Notes under the pieces: model-generated
What the model saw: only the letters and a program-made list of their open reading frames with translations
Told to the model about the DNA's origin: nothing
Databases searched by the model: none
Origin: Acidobacteriota bacterium
GTDB taxonomy: Bacteria; Acidobacteriota; JAAYUB01
Assembly (NCBI GenBank): GCA_029565065.1
Contig: JAKQOW010000043.1
Location: 1-64,000 of the forward strand
Reading direction: 5' to 3'
DNA length: 64,000 nucleotides
Made by a program: the position numbers and the translations under genes
Part shown: in pieces, positions 23,943-32,378 of the stretch
Position numbering within the stretch: the stretch's first letter is position 1
Layout: every line of letters begins with the position of its first letter

Positions 23943-26150
23943 ATGCACGGACATCGAGTGATCCTGGGATTGCTGGCGTTCGCCCTGCTTTGGGGGAGCG
24001 CCGGAGCGGCCAACGACCCGGCCCCGCGCCGGAACGGCGTCTGCCTGGTGCTCGGCGGGGGCGGCGCCCGCGGGCTGGCGCACATCGGCGTGCTCAAGGC
24101 CCTGGAGGAGGAGGGACTCGAGCCGGCGGCTGTGGTCGGCACCAGCGCCGGGGCGCTGGTGGGTTCGCTGTACTGCGCCGGCTACACCAGCCAGCAGATT
24201 GCCGATTTCTTCCTGACCATGGACTACGCGGACCTGATCCGCGAGGAACCGAACCGGCGGCTGGTGGACTACGACCAGAAGGAGGCCGGCCGGTTCCCGG
24301 GACTCACCCTGTACCTGGAAGGCCGGGCGCTGGATCTGCCGTCGGGCATTATCGCCGGCCAGGGCGTCATCAAGCAGCTCGATCGCGCCTTCACCGCGGC
24401 GGGCGTGCAGCACGTGCACGACTTCGACCGGCTGCCACGCCCCTTCCGCTGCGTGGCCACCGATCTCCGGCACGGCCGGGCGCACACATTCAGCGGCGGT
24501 CGCCTCAGCCAGGCCGTGCGCGCCAGCATTTCGATCCCCTCGGTGTTCACCCCCGTCGAATTGGATGGCATGCTGCTGGTGGACGGCGGCATCCTCAACA
24601 ACATCCCCGTGGACATCGCCCGCGAGTGGGGCTATCCAGCGGTCGTCGCCGTCAACGTTTCCGGCTCCACCGCGCCGGAGCGGAAAAAGCTGAAGAACCT
24701 CATCGAAATCTGGGATGAGTCCAGCACCCTCGTCCGGCAGGAGAAGGACCGGCGGCTCATGGCGATGGCGGATCTGGTCGTCGCTCCGGATGTGCTCGAT
24801 TTTTCCATCGCCGACTTCCACCTGGCCCGCGAACTCATCCAGCAAGGGTACGACGCCGCCCGGGCGGACCTGCCCCGGCTCCGCGAGATCTTCGCCGCCG
24901 CGCCGGGCGCGCCGCCGCGCACCGCGCCGGACCGCCAGGGCTACACGCGGCCGCTGGAGGTCGTGGAGCTGGTGGGCGACGACACAGGCAATCCCCTCGA
25001 GGCGCTGACCAAGTCGGACGCGCGGCTCGGCAAGCCGGCCACTCCCGACATGCTGGAGCGCTCCGCGGAGAAGATCTACGCCATGGACCGCTATCGCACC
25101 GTGGGCTACGATCTGAAGCTGGACAACGGCGAGGCCGAGCTCGCCTACCTGGTGGACACGCTGCCCAAGGGGTCGCTGACCCTGGGCCTGCGTTACGACA
25201 CCGACTACCAGTTCACCGGGCGGGCCCGGTTGCGCGACCGCAATGTGCTGCGGACCGGTTCCGACCTGGAGCTGGATCTGCTGCTGGGCCAGCTCAAGGA
25301 GTTCCGCTTCGGCCTGCGCACCCCGGTACCGGCGGGCGTGCCCGTGATCTGGCGCAACGAGCTGTTCTTCACTCGCACGCCCCACAAGATCCTGTATCAG
25401 GAAGAGCCGGTGGAGGTGTTTGACGAGAAGCATTACGGATTCACCACCGGCCTCACGGTCGACCTGGGCAATGCGGTCGGCGTGTACGGCGCGCTGGTTT
25501 TCGAAAAGGCGAACATGGCCACCTACGGGCGGTTCGATGAGAGCGGCAGCGACCGGCTCACCTTCATCCGGGTGGGCGCCGGGGTGGACACCCTGGATCG
25601 GTGGGCGTTTCCCCGGTCCGGCTTCCGCGTCGACGCGCACGTGGACCGGGCGCTCCCCGGGCTCGGCGGCGATCTCGATTACACCCGCATCACCGGGACG
25701 GCTGCCGCCTACTGGCCGCTGACCGAAAATAACGTGCTGCATGTCTCCGGTTACGCCGGCTGGGGCGTCGACCTGCCGGCCTACTTCATGCATTTCGCCG
25801 GTGGGCAGAACGATCTGCGGATGGCTTCGACGCCGCTCCCCGGTTACGCGGTGGACGAGATCTTCGGCCGGGACCTCTGGACCGGACTGATCGAGTATCG
25901 GCGGCGCTTTCCCAGCCCGGCCATCGGACTGAGCAGCGACGCGTACCTGCTGGTCCGGTACGGTCTGGCCGGCGCCCGCTACCCGGATTTATCCGACGGC
26001 ATGATTGAACTCGGGGTGCCGTACCGCTACTTCCACGGCGGCGGCGTGGGCTATGCGCTGACCACGCTGCTGGGTCCCCTGCAAGTGTTCGTGAGCGCGG
26101 GCGAATCGGGCCGCTGGGAACTGACCATCACGCTGGGGCCCGATTTCTGA
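23943..26150 (+). CDS. Patatin-like phospholipase with C-terminal outer-membrane barrel (type Vd)
   Basis: This is a 735-residue protein. The signal peptide (VILGLLAFALLWGSAGAAND) is followed by a patatin domain (about 30-300) with oxyanion loop GGGGARGLAHIGVL, nucleophile Ser in GTSAG and catalytic Asp in DGG (LLVDGGILNNIPVD). A POTRA-like segment (about 320-400) leads into a 16-strand-type Omp85 barrel ending in Phe (LTITLGPDF). This order is that of PlpD-type Vd autotransporters, surface or secreted lipases. ATG 23943 has GGAGG a few bases upstream. It is single-gene, preceded by an AT stretch (TATATATATAT at 23805-23815) that may hold the -10. Confidence 0.94.
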   Translation: MHGHRVILGLLAFALLWGSAGAANDPAPRRNGVCLVLGGGGARGLAHIGVLKALEEEGLEPAAVVGTSAGALVGSLYCAGYTSQQIADFFLTMDYADLIREEPNRRLVDYDQKEAGRFPGLTLYLEGRALDLPSGIIAGQGVIKQLDRAFTAAGVQHVHDFDRLPRPFRCVATDLRHGRAHTFSGGRLSQAVRASISIPSVFTPVELDGMLLVDGGILNNIPVDIAREWGYPAVVAVNVSGSTAPERKKLKNLIEIWDESSTLVRQEKDRRLMAMADLVVAPDVLDFSIADFHLARELIQQGYDAARADLPRLREIFAAAPGAPPRTAPDRQGYTRPLEVVELVGDDTGNPLEALTKSDARLGKPATPDMLERSAEKIYAMDRYRTVGYDLKLDNGEAELAYLVDTLPKGSLTLGLRYDTDYQFTGRARLRDRNVLRTGSDLELDLLLGQLKEFRFGLRTPVPAGVPVIWRNELFFTRTPHKILYQEEPVEVFDEKHYGFTTGLTVDLGNAVGVYGALVFEKANMATYGRFDESGSDRLTFIRVGAGVDTLDRWAFPRSGFRVDAHVDRALPGLGGDLDYTRITGTAAAYWPLTENNVLHVSGYAGWGVDLPAYFMHFAGGQNDLRMASTPLPGYAVDEIFGRDLWTGLIEYRRRFPSPAIGLSSDAYLLVRYGLAGARYPDLSDGMIELGVPYRYFHGGGVGYALTTLLGPLQVFVSAGESGRWELTITLGPDF

Positions 26151-26741
26151 CGCCCGGCCGTGGGCTGCGCCCGCTCTGGGAGGGCGGGAACGAGACGTGC
26201 GGCCCGCTGTTGCGGCGTTGGCGATGCGGCGCGCATCGGCCTACCTGGTGGCGCGCCCGCGAAGACACCCGCACGCAGCCGCTCGCGGGCGGCCGGTGGC
26301 GCCGTCTAGCAGAAGACACTTGACACAGCACTCAATCGGGATTGAAATGTCGAGACAAGACGCGTTGATCAGAATTCCAATTACGGCATGAGCAAAGGCA
26401 CGACTCATGATCTCGATCGTGAACCCTCATCTCTCAAAACTCAAACCGCCACAGTTTGAGCGCGTGCGACCGCATCCTTCCCCATGCCCATCGCTTCCAA
26501 AGGCCCGGTCGTTCAGCGAGCCGATCCGGGGCTTCGCAACGGGGGTTGCCGTCCGCGTGACGGGCGGTGATCACGACCAGCCTATCGATGCCCTCGTCCC
26601 GCCGGCCGCCCGCGGCGTCCCGTATCGGGGGAAAGCCGCCCTACCCGGCGTGGCATTCTACCCCAAAACCACACCCGCGCTTCTCATCTATGCATCCAAG
26701 GTAACTATTCTGAACTACTGATTAATTTTTAGGAGGCTAAA
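26151..26741. other. 591-base spacer before ompA-like gene: hairpins and promoter, no convincing gene
   Basis: The first 160 bases are GC-rich with several short inverted repeats. They share GCGGCCCGCTGT with the repeat region near 7460, so may be a related element. A promoter with a palindromic -10 lies at 26320-26348. A frame of 104 codons (26407-26721) ends 20 bases before the OmpA gene; its product is basic, proline-rich and unlike any family, so I do not call it. Confidence 0.5.
26320..26348 (+). promoter_or_regulatory. Promoter with palindromic operator-like site
   Basis: TTGACA (26320-26325), a 17-base spacer and TGAAAT (26343-26348). The perfect inverted repeat TCAATC-GG-GATTGA (26332-26345) overlaps the spacer and -10, a position where a bound repressor would block polymerase. 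About 390 bases separate it from the OmpA-family start codon. Confidence 0.5.
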
Positions 26742-28169
26742 GTGAAACTACCTATGCGTTCTGTTTTCGGATTACTCATGTTGGGCCTGTTCACCGCGTC
26801 GTTCTACGCGGCGGATGTCCAGCTGACCACGACGGTCTACCCGGAAAAACGAGAAGTGAAAGTGCCGTTCCAGGCCACCGACCGCGCTCCGGTTGCTGAA
26901 GTCAAGGCCAAGGTCAAAGGCGCGGCCGGCCAGATCACGGTCGAGATGGAGTACAAAAACCTGGTCCCCGCCATCCTGTTCGGCGGCGACATCACCACTT
27001 ACGTCGTCTGGGCGATAACCCCCGCCGGCGAGGTGGAGAATCTCGGCCAGGTGGCCACTTCCGACAAGAACGGCAGCAGCCGGTTCGCCACGGCGAAGAA
27101 AGATTTCGCCCTGGTCATCACCGCCGAACCGCTCGCCCCGGTCAGCAATCCGTCCGACATCCTGATCTTCTACTCCGGCGCCCCCGCCCCGAAGGATGCC
27201 AAGAGCCGCACGTTCGCCTTCGCCGGCTTGGTGGACAAGTCTGAACTCTTCACCTGCAAAAACAAATCCATCCGCGGCATGAGCTATTCCAACACGACTC
27301 CGGTGACACTGCTACAGGCCCAAAAGGCCGTGGAACTCGCAGAGCGGTTCAAGACGGACCTGGTCCTACCCGAGGCCGTCAAGTCGGCCAAGAGCGCCCT
27401 GGCCCAGGCGACCAACCTGCTGACCGAAAAGGGCGCGGGCAACAAGGCCGGTCAGGACAGCGCGCGGCGTGCCGTCGAGTTCGCCAGCCAGGCGCTGAAG
27501 GAGCATTTCCGCATCGTCGAGGAGAAAGCCGCCGCCGCGCTCGAAGCCAAGCGCCAAGCGGAAAAGGCCGCCCTGACGCAGCAGGCCACCGACGCTGACA
27601 CCGCCCGCCGGAAAACCGAGGTGTCGCTGCAACAGTCCGAAACCGCCCGGAAGCAGGCCGAGGAAGCCCAGCGACGGGCGGAAGCGTCCATCGCCGAGTC
27701 CAAGCGCGAGCTGGCCAAGCTGGACCAGGAACGGGCCCGGCTCAAGGCGGAGCGCGACGCCCTGGCCAACCGCCTGTCGGGCGCCCTGGCCATGGTTTCG
27801 GCCACGACAGAGACGGCCCGGGGCTACGTGGTCAGCCTGTCCGACATCACCTTCGACACGGGCAAGGCCACCCTGAAGACCGACGCCAAATACTCGCTGG
27901 CCAAGCTGGCGGGAATTCTGACCCTTCTGCAGGAGATGACGCTGAGCGTCGAAGGGCATACCGATTCCACCGGCTCCGCCGAAACCAACCAGAAGCTGTC
28001 GGCGGCCCGCGCCAATTCCGTCATGACCTTCCTGAAAGAGATGGGAGTGGCCGAGACGCGGATGACCGCCAAGGGCTTCGGCCCGGATCAGCCCGTCGCG
28101 CCGAACGACACCGCCGAAGGCCGGGCGCGCAACCGCCGCGTCGAGATCATTCTGCCCAAGACCCAGTGA
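26742..28169 (+). CDS. OmpA-family peptidoglycan-associated protein
   Basis: This 475-residue protein starts at GTG 26742 with AGGAGG immediately upstream. A signal peptide (LLMLGLFTASFYAA) leads to an N-terminal beta-rich domain of about 170 residues that I do not recognise. A long Ala/Lys/Glu-rich coiled coil follows (about 190-355). The C-terminal OmpA/MotB domain contains SLSDITFDTGKATLK, VEGHTDSTGSAETNQKLS...RA, GFGPDQPVAPNDTAEGRARNRRVEI, which binds diaminopimelate in peptidoglycan. It probably links the outer membrane to the cell wall or spans the periplasm. A final strand suited to barrel insertion is absent, so anchoring of the N domain is unclear. Confidence 0.9.
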   Translation: MKLPMRSVFGLLMLGLFTASFYAADVQLTTTVYPEKREVKVPFQATDRAPVAEVKAKVKGAAGQITVEMEYKNLVPAILFGGDITTYVVWAITPAGEVENLGQVATSDKNGSSRFATAKKDFALVITAEPLAPVSNPSDILIFYSGAPAPKDAKSRTFAFAGLVDKSELFTCKNKSIRGMSYSNTTPVTLLQAQKAVELAERFKTDLVLPEAVKSAKSALAQATNLLTEKGAGNKAGQDSARRAVEFASQALKEHFRIVEEKAAAALEAKRQAEKAALTQQATDADTARRKTEVSLQQSETARKQAEEAQRRAEASIAESKRELAKLDQERARLKAERDALANRLSGALAMVSATTETARGYVVSLSDITFDTGKATLKTDAKYSLAKLAGILTLLQEMTLSVEGHTDSTGSAETNQKLSAARANSVMTFLKEMGVAETRMTAKGFGPDQPVAPNDTAEGRARNRRVEIILPKTQ

Positions 28170-28253
28170 CATTGTCCGCCGGCGGCGGCGCCCGGAACGC
28201 CGGGCGTCGCCGCACGGTTCACACTCGCGCTATGCTCAGGGTCGAACGAACGG

Positions 28254-28439
28254 TCAGCGTCCGCCCTTCCTCTTTTTCTTACCCTTGCCCGTCTCCTCCC
28301 CGGCCTCCGGCTTCACGTCTTCCGGCTGGGGCGGCGGTTCGGGCGGCGGCGCGTTCTTCTGGCTGCGCAGCGCCAGGTATATGATGCCGCCGAAAAAGCA
28401 GGCGGCCAGAATCAACACCACGATCACATCCGGCTTCAT
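28254..28439 (-). CDS. Small single-span membrane protein
   Basis: This 61-residue protein has a near-ideal ribosome site (AAGGAG, five bases before ATG 28439). One transmembrane helix (VIVVLILAACFFGGIIYLAL) precedes a Pro-rich then Lys/Arg-rich cytoplasmic tail (KGKKKRKGGR). No known family. It is convergent with the OmpA-family gene. Confidence 0.7.
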   Translation of the reverse strand: MKPDVIVVLILAACFFGGIIYLALRSQKNAPPPEPPPQPEDVKPEAGEETGKGKKKRKGGR

Positions 28440-28590
28440 ACTGACTCCTTGACTGGATGCCCGGTCGCCGGCGCCTTTGCCGCGCCAGCGGCGCGATACT
28501 CGGCGTCCCGCGTCCCGGGTTCATGGAACAGGTCAATCGAGGGAAGCGGCCATCCGCGCCGGCCGGCTGTGAGCAGCGCCGGCGGGGCGG

Positions 28591-28992
28591 TCAGGAGTTA
28601 GCGGGGGCGGGCGGCGCCCGGCGGAGCGGCAGCAGCCGGACACCTGCAGCCGCGATGCCGGCGGCGTCGCACCAGATGCCGGCGGTGCCGTCATCGACCG
28701 GCGGTGCCACGCTGACGATCGTCGGGATGAGTCCCGCCGCGCGACAATCGAAGCCGTCGGGGGCCGGCGGGGCCGGCAGAAGCCGCAGCGGCTTGCGGGC
28801 CGGCGCGCGCGGCGGCTCTTCGCCGTCGCCGCGCGGATGGTCCACCTGGGTGAAATCCAATCCGGATCCGGGAGCTGCCTCGGCGGACAGCACCACCCGG
28901 AGTACAGGAACTAGGAGCTGCAGGATCAGGGCGGACAGAATCAGCCCGTAGAGAATGCGGTGGGGTTTTGCTGTCTGGCCGCGCGGCGTCAT
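28591..28992 (-). CDS. Hypothetical exported or membrane-anchored protein
   Basis: This 133-residue product starts at ATG 28992 (a longer in-frame start at 29070 is also possible). It has an N-terminal hydrophobic helix (ILYGLILSALILQLLVPVLRVV) and a Pro/Ala-rich soluble part with two Cys (FDCRAA and IWCDAA). No family recognised. It is divergent from the protease gene starting at 29181. Confidence 0.5.
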   Translation of the reverse strand: MTPRGQTAKPHRILYGLILSALILQLLVPVLRVVLSAEAAPGSGLDFTQVDHPRGDGEEPPRAPARKPLRLLPAPPAPDGFDCRAAGLIPTIVSVAPPVDDGTAGIWCDAAGIAAAGVRLLPLRRAPPAPANS

Positions 28993-29180
28993 GCTATCCG
29001 TCCGGACCGTCCCGGTTTTTAAAGTGCCTTTCTGCATTTGGAGTATAGTCGCACCGTCCCCGCGAGTCAACGCGGATGCAGCGGCGCTGGTCCGCGGGTG
29101 TCGACTCGCCTCCCTATCCGGTTGTCAAACGGCCGCCGAGTCGTTATAATTTCTCGATATCTTACGGGGGAAGGATCATC

Positions 29181-31229
29181 ATGCATACCCGACTCTTGAC
29201 CATCTGCAGCATCCTGCTCGTCGCAGCGGTCGTCGTAGCGCCCGTTTTCGGCCAGGTTCGGCCCGACGACCGGCGGGCGCTGCTGGAACGGCTTCGCCGG
29301 GAGATCGCCGCGCATGGCTACACCTTCACGGTCGGGGACAACCCCGCACTGGACCTGCCGCTGGAGGCGCTGTGCGGCACGCGCCCCCACGATCCCAACT
29401 GGAGCCTTGAGGGCGCCGACGCCATCGATGCCAAGCGGGCCCTGCCGGCCCATTTTGACTGGCGCGAAGCCGGCGGTCTGCCGCCGGTGCGCAACCAGGG
29501 CAGCTGCGGCAGCTGCTGGGCGTTCGCCGCCGTCGGCGTCATGGAATGCCAGATCCTCCTGGTGGACGGCGAGGTGGTCAACCTGTCCGAACAACAGCTG
29601 GTGGACTGCAACCGCGGCGGCCCGTTCAGCAACAGCGGCTGCAACGGCGGCTTCACCTCCAACGCGATGTTCTACCTCGCCTCCCAGGGCGTCACTTTCG
29701 AGGCCTGGTACCCGTACAAGCAGATGGACTTCCCCTACGGCGTGTGCATCGGCGACGCCGTCTCCAAGTCCTACAAGCCGGCGCGCCGCGGCGGCGTCGC
29801 CAACGAAGTGGAGGCGATCAAACAGGCGATTTACGACCACGGGCCGGTCGCCTGCTCCGTCGCCGTGGACGATCTGTTCCAGGCGTACACCGGCGGCATC
29901 TACAACGGCCCCGGCGCCGTCTACACCAACCACGCCGTGCTCCTGGTGGGCTGGGACGACAACAACGGTGACGGCTACTGGATCATGCGCAACAGCTGGG
30001 GTACCAGTTGGGGCCTGGACGGTTACATGCACATCCGCTGGGGCGCCGCGCAGATCGGCAGCGACTGCGTCTGGGCCGAGACGGATCCCGCCGCCGCGCC
30101 GGCCCTCGTCCAGAGCGCGGTCGTTGTGGACCCCGCCGGCAACGGCGTGCTCGACCCGGGTGAAACCGCCACCGTCCGCCTCACCGTGCACAACCACGGC
30201 ACCGCGGCTGCGGGCATTTCCGTCGGCCTGGCGTCCGCCGACCCGCTCGTGACGGTGACCCAACCGGCGGACACGCTCCCGGACCTAGCCAATGGCGCCG
30301 AAGCGGATGCCGAGTTCACCGTCACCGCCAGTCCGGATGCGCCCAAAGCCCACCGGCTGGAGTTCGCGCTGAATTTCGCCGGCAACGGCTTCGCGGCCAA
30401 CGGCCGGTTCTGGCACCGCCTGCGTCGGCCCCAGGCCCTCGTCATCGATCTGGACGGCAACGCCAACAGCGGACCGGTGGTGCTGGCCGCCCTCCTCGCC
30501 AACGGTGTCGACGCCGTCCGCTTCACCGAGTACGACTTGTCCGAGCTGGACGGGATTCCCGTGCTGTTCGTCTGTCTGGGCGTGTCACCCCATGATCACA
30601 TCTTGTCCACCCTGGATGGCGTCTATCTCCGTCGCGCCCTGGCCTGGGGTCAGAACATGTACCTCGAAGGCGGCGACGTTTGGTCCGTGTCGCCGGCAAA
30701 TCAGATCCTCCAGCCCTGGTTCAACGTCACTTGCGTCAGCAGCGGCAACGCGCCCCTGACCGCGGTGACGGGCGCCGCCGGGACGCCGTACGCCGGGCTC
30801 GACCTGGCGTATGTCGGTGATAACGAAAATATCGACCAGATCGTCCCCGCATCGGACGGCTGGCAAATCCTGCAGAACGCGCCCTCCGCCTTCGGCTGCG
30901 GCGTCGCTACCACCGGCCACAACTACTGGGGCACCTGGTACCCGTTCAAGGCGATCGCCGCCTCGTTCGAATTCGGCGGATTGGCCGAGGGGAGCGGCGC
31001 CAATTCCCGGCTGGATCTGATGCGGAGGATGGCGGAGTATCTCATGCCGCCCAAGCCGGGCGATCTGAACCTCAACGGCGCCTTCGACGCTGAGGATATC
31101 ACATTGCTCGCCCACTGCGTGGCCGGCAATCTGCTGCTCCCCGAGGACGCCGATCCCGATTACGACGGCGACGGGCGGGCCGGCGCGACCGATCTGCTGC
31201 AGCTGATCCTGGATATAACAGACTACTGA
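29181..31229 (+). CDS. Papain-family (C1A) protease with C-terminal dockerin-like domain
   Basis: This is a 682-residue secreted protein; ATG 29181 follows GGGGGAAGG. It has a signal peptide (LLTICSILLVAAVVVAPVFG), a short pro-region, then a C1A peptidase (about 90-310). The oxyanion Gln and nucleophile Cys lie in NQGSCGSCWAF, followed by ERFNIN-less mature motifs CNGGF, catalytic His in TNHAVLLVGWDD and Asn in RNSWGTSWG. A beta-sandwich region follows (CARDB-like, VLDPGETATVRLTVHNHG). At the end is a dockerin-like pair of Ca-binding loops (GDLNLNGAFDAEDITLL and DYDGDGRAGATDLLQLIL). No cohesin gene is in the window. It is probably a surface or extracellular protease. Confidence 0.93.
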   Translation: MHTRLLTICSILLVAAVVVAPVFGQVRPDDRRALLERLRREIAAHGYTFTVGDNPALDLPLEALCGTRPHDPNWSLEGADAIDAKRALPAHFDWREAGGLPPVRNQGSCGSCWAFAAVGVMECQILLVDGEVVNLSEQQLVDCNRGGPFSNSGCNGGFTSNAMFYLASQGVTFEAWYPYKQMDFPYGVCIGDAVSKSYKPARRGGVANEVEAIKQAIYDHGPVACSVAVDDLFQAYTGGIYNGPGAVYTNHAVLLVGWDDNNGDGYWIMRNSWGTSWGLDGYMHIRWGAAQIGSDCVWAETDPAAAPALVQSAVVVDPAGNGVLDPGETATVRLTVHNHGTAAAGISVGLASADPLVTVTQPADTLPDLANGAEADAEFTVTASPDAPKAHRLEFALNFAGNGFAANGRFWHRLRRPQALVIDLDGNANSGPVVLAALLANGVDAVRFTEYDLSELDGIPVLFVCLGVSPHDHILSTLDGVYLRRALAWGQNMYLEGGDVWSVSPANQILQPWFNVTCVSSGNAPLTAVTGAAGTPYAGLDLAYVGDNENIDQIVPASDGWQILQNAPSAFGCGVATTGHNYWGTWYPFKAIAASFEFGGLAEGSGANSRLDLMRRMAEYLMPPKPGDLNLNGAFDAEDITLLAHCVAGNLLLPEDADPDYDGDGRAGATDLLQLILDITDY

Positions 31230-31262
31230 GCCGTTCTCCCCCCATCGAGCATTCGACAGCGG

Positions 31263-31286
31263 TGCGGCCGCCCTGAGGCGGCCGCA
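31263..31286. terminator. Hairpin between convergent genes
   Basis: TGCGGCCGCC (31263-31272) pairs with GGCGGCCGCA (31277-31286) around loop CTGA, between the protease stop (31229) and the amidinotransferase-like stop (31289). No clear T tract on either strand, so termination activity is uncertain. Confidence 0.45.
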
Positions 31287-31288
31287 TG

Positions 31289-32263
31289 TCACATCCTCGA
31301 GCCACCCCGCGGGATTTCCGGCAGCAGCCGTTCCAGAATGCCCGTCAGGCAGCCGATGGCGCCGGCCGCCTTCGCCAGTTCGTCCACCTGCGTGGTCAGG
31401 CACTCGATCCCCGCCCGCTCCAGAAACGCTTGGATGACCGGATTGCCGTCCGGCATGAGGATCCGCCGCGGCCCCAGCGTCACGAAGTTCAGCGCCCGGC
31501 CATCGTCCAGCTCCGGGCCCGGCGGCGGCTCCAGCAGGGTGACCTCCCGCGCGCGCAGCGCCGCGGCAGCCGCCGGCGGCACCGCGCCCGGCCAGCCGAC
31601 GGCGAGGTCGTGGTCCACGAGCCGCAGGAGTCCCATGAGATGCATGGACCGGGGCGGCAGCGGCGCCCGGATCACCGCGACCCCCATCTCTGCCAGCATC
31701 GATGCCACCTGGACGGCTCCGGCGGCATTGGTTCGCCCTCCAGTGGCGAGCAGCACGGTGCCGGGGTCCAGCCACATGGCGTCCGCCCCCTCGAATGTCC
31801 CGCCGCCGCGGATGGTGCGCAGGACCGGCACCCCCAACTCCGCCAGCCGCCGGGCCACGAGGCGCTCTTCACCCGCCCGGACTGTCGAAGCCGGCCGCCC
31901 GAGGATCGCGCCCTCCGGGGTCATGAACAGCAGATCGGCGACGAACATCAGGTTGGGTGGCACCGCACCGGTCGGCGCCACGAGCTGGACCGCCACCCCC
32001 GCGGCGCGGAAAGCCGCGACCAGGCGGTCGTGCTGCGCCCGTGCCCGTGCCGGATCCGGCTGCGCCAGCATCTGGACGGCCAGCGGTTCCGCCAGCTCCT
32101 CGATCTCGGCGCCCGGCCGGTGCAGCAGCACGGTGCGCAGGAGATGCCACTCGGTGGCCACCCCGCACGCCGACCAGATCCGGCCGATCTCCGCCCGGTG
32201 GGAATCCCCACGCGGTGACCAACCCGTCCCTCCGTACGCCGACGTCCCGTACCGCTCGTTCAT
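31289..32263 (-). CDS. Dimethylarginine dimethylaminohydrolase / amidinotransferase-family enzyme
   Basis: This 324-residue pentein-fold guanidino-modifying enzyme has the acidic loop GGGTFEGADAMWL, catalytic His in RSMHLMGLLRLVDHD and nucleophile Cys near the C terminus in AIGCLTGIL. These match DDAH-like hydrolases, which cleave methylarginines or citrulline-type guanidino compounds, but the family also includes arginine deiminase and amidinotransferases, so the exact substrate is open. The start at ATG 32263 is preceded by AGGAG; the upstream ATG at 32299 lacks a site. It is divergent from the HD-GYP gene; an AT-rich segment (TATACT at 32320-32325) separates them. Confidence 0.87.
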   Translation of the reverse strand: MNERYGTSAYGGTGWSPRGDSHRAEIGRIWSACGVATEWHLLRTVLLHRPGAEIEELAEPLAVQMLAQPDPARARAQHDRLVAAFRAAGVAVQLVAPTGAVPPNLMFVADLLFMTPEGAILGRPASTVRAGEERLVARRLAELGVPVLRTIRGGGTFEGADAMWLDPGTVLLATGGRTNAAGAVQVASMLAEMGVAVIRAPLPPRSMHLMGLLRLVDHDLAVGWPGAVPPAAAAALRAREVTLLEPPPGPELDDGRALNFVTLGPRRILMPDGNPVIQAFLERAGIECLTTQVDELAKAAGAIGCLTGILERLLPEIPRGGSRM

Positions 32264-32378
32264 AGACACCACTCCTGCCGCGGTGTGATCCGTTTGCATT
32301 CACCCGATCCTCATTGTAATATACTCTCGAATACCCGAACGTCCGCAGCACCCGGTTGACCATCAGGAGTTCACGCCG

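Noticed and set aside
26407..26721. 104-codon frame before the OmpA-family gene
   Set aside because: No ribosome site, basic proline-rich product and no recognisable family; treated as part of the noncoding leader.
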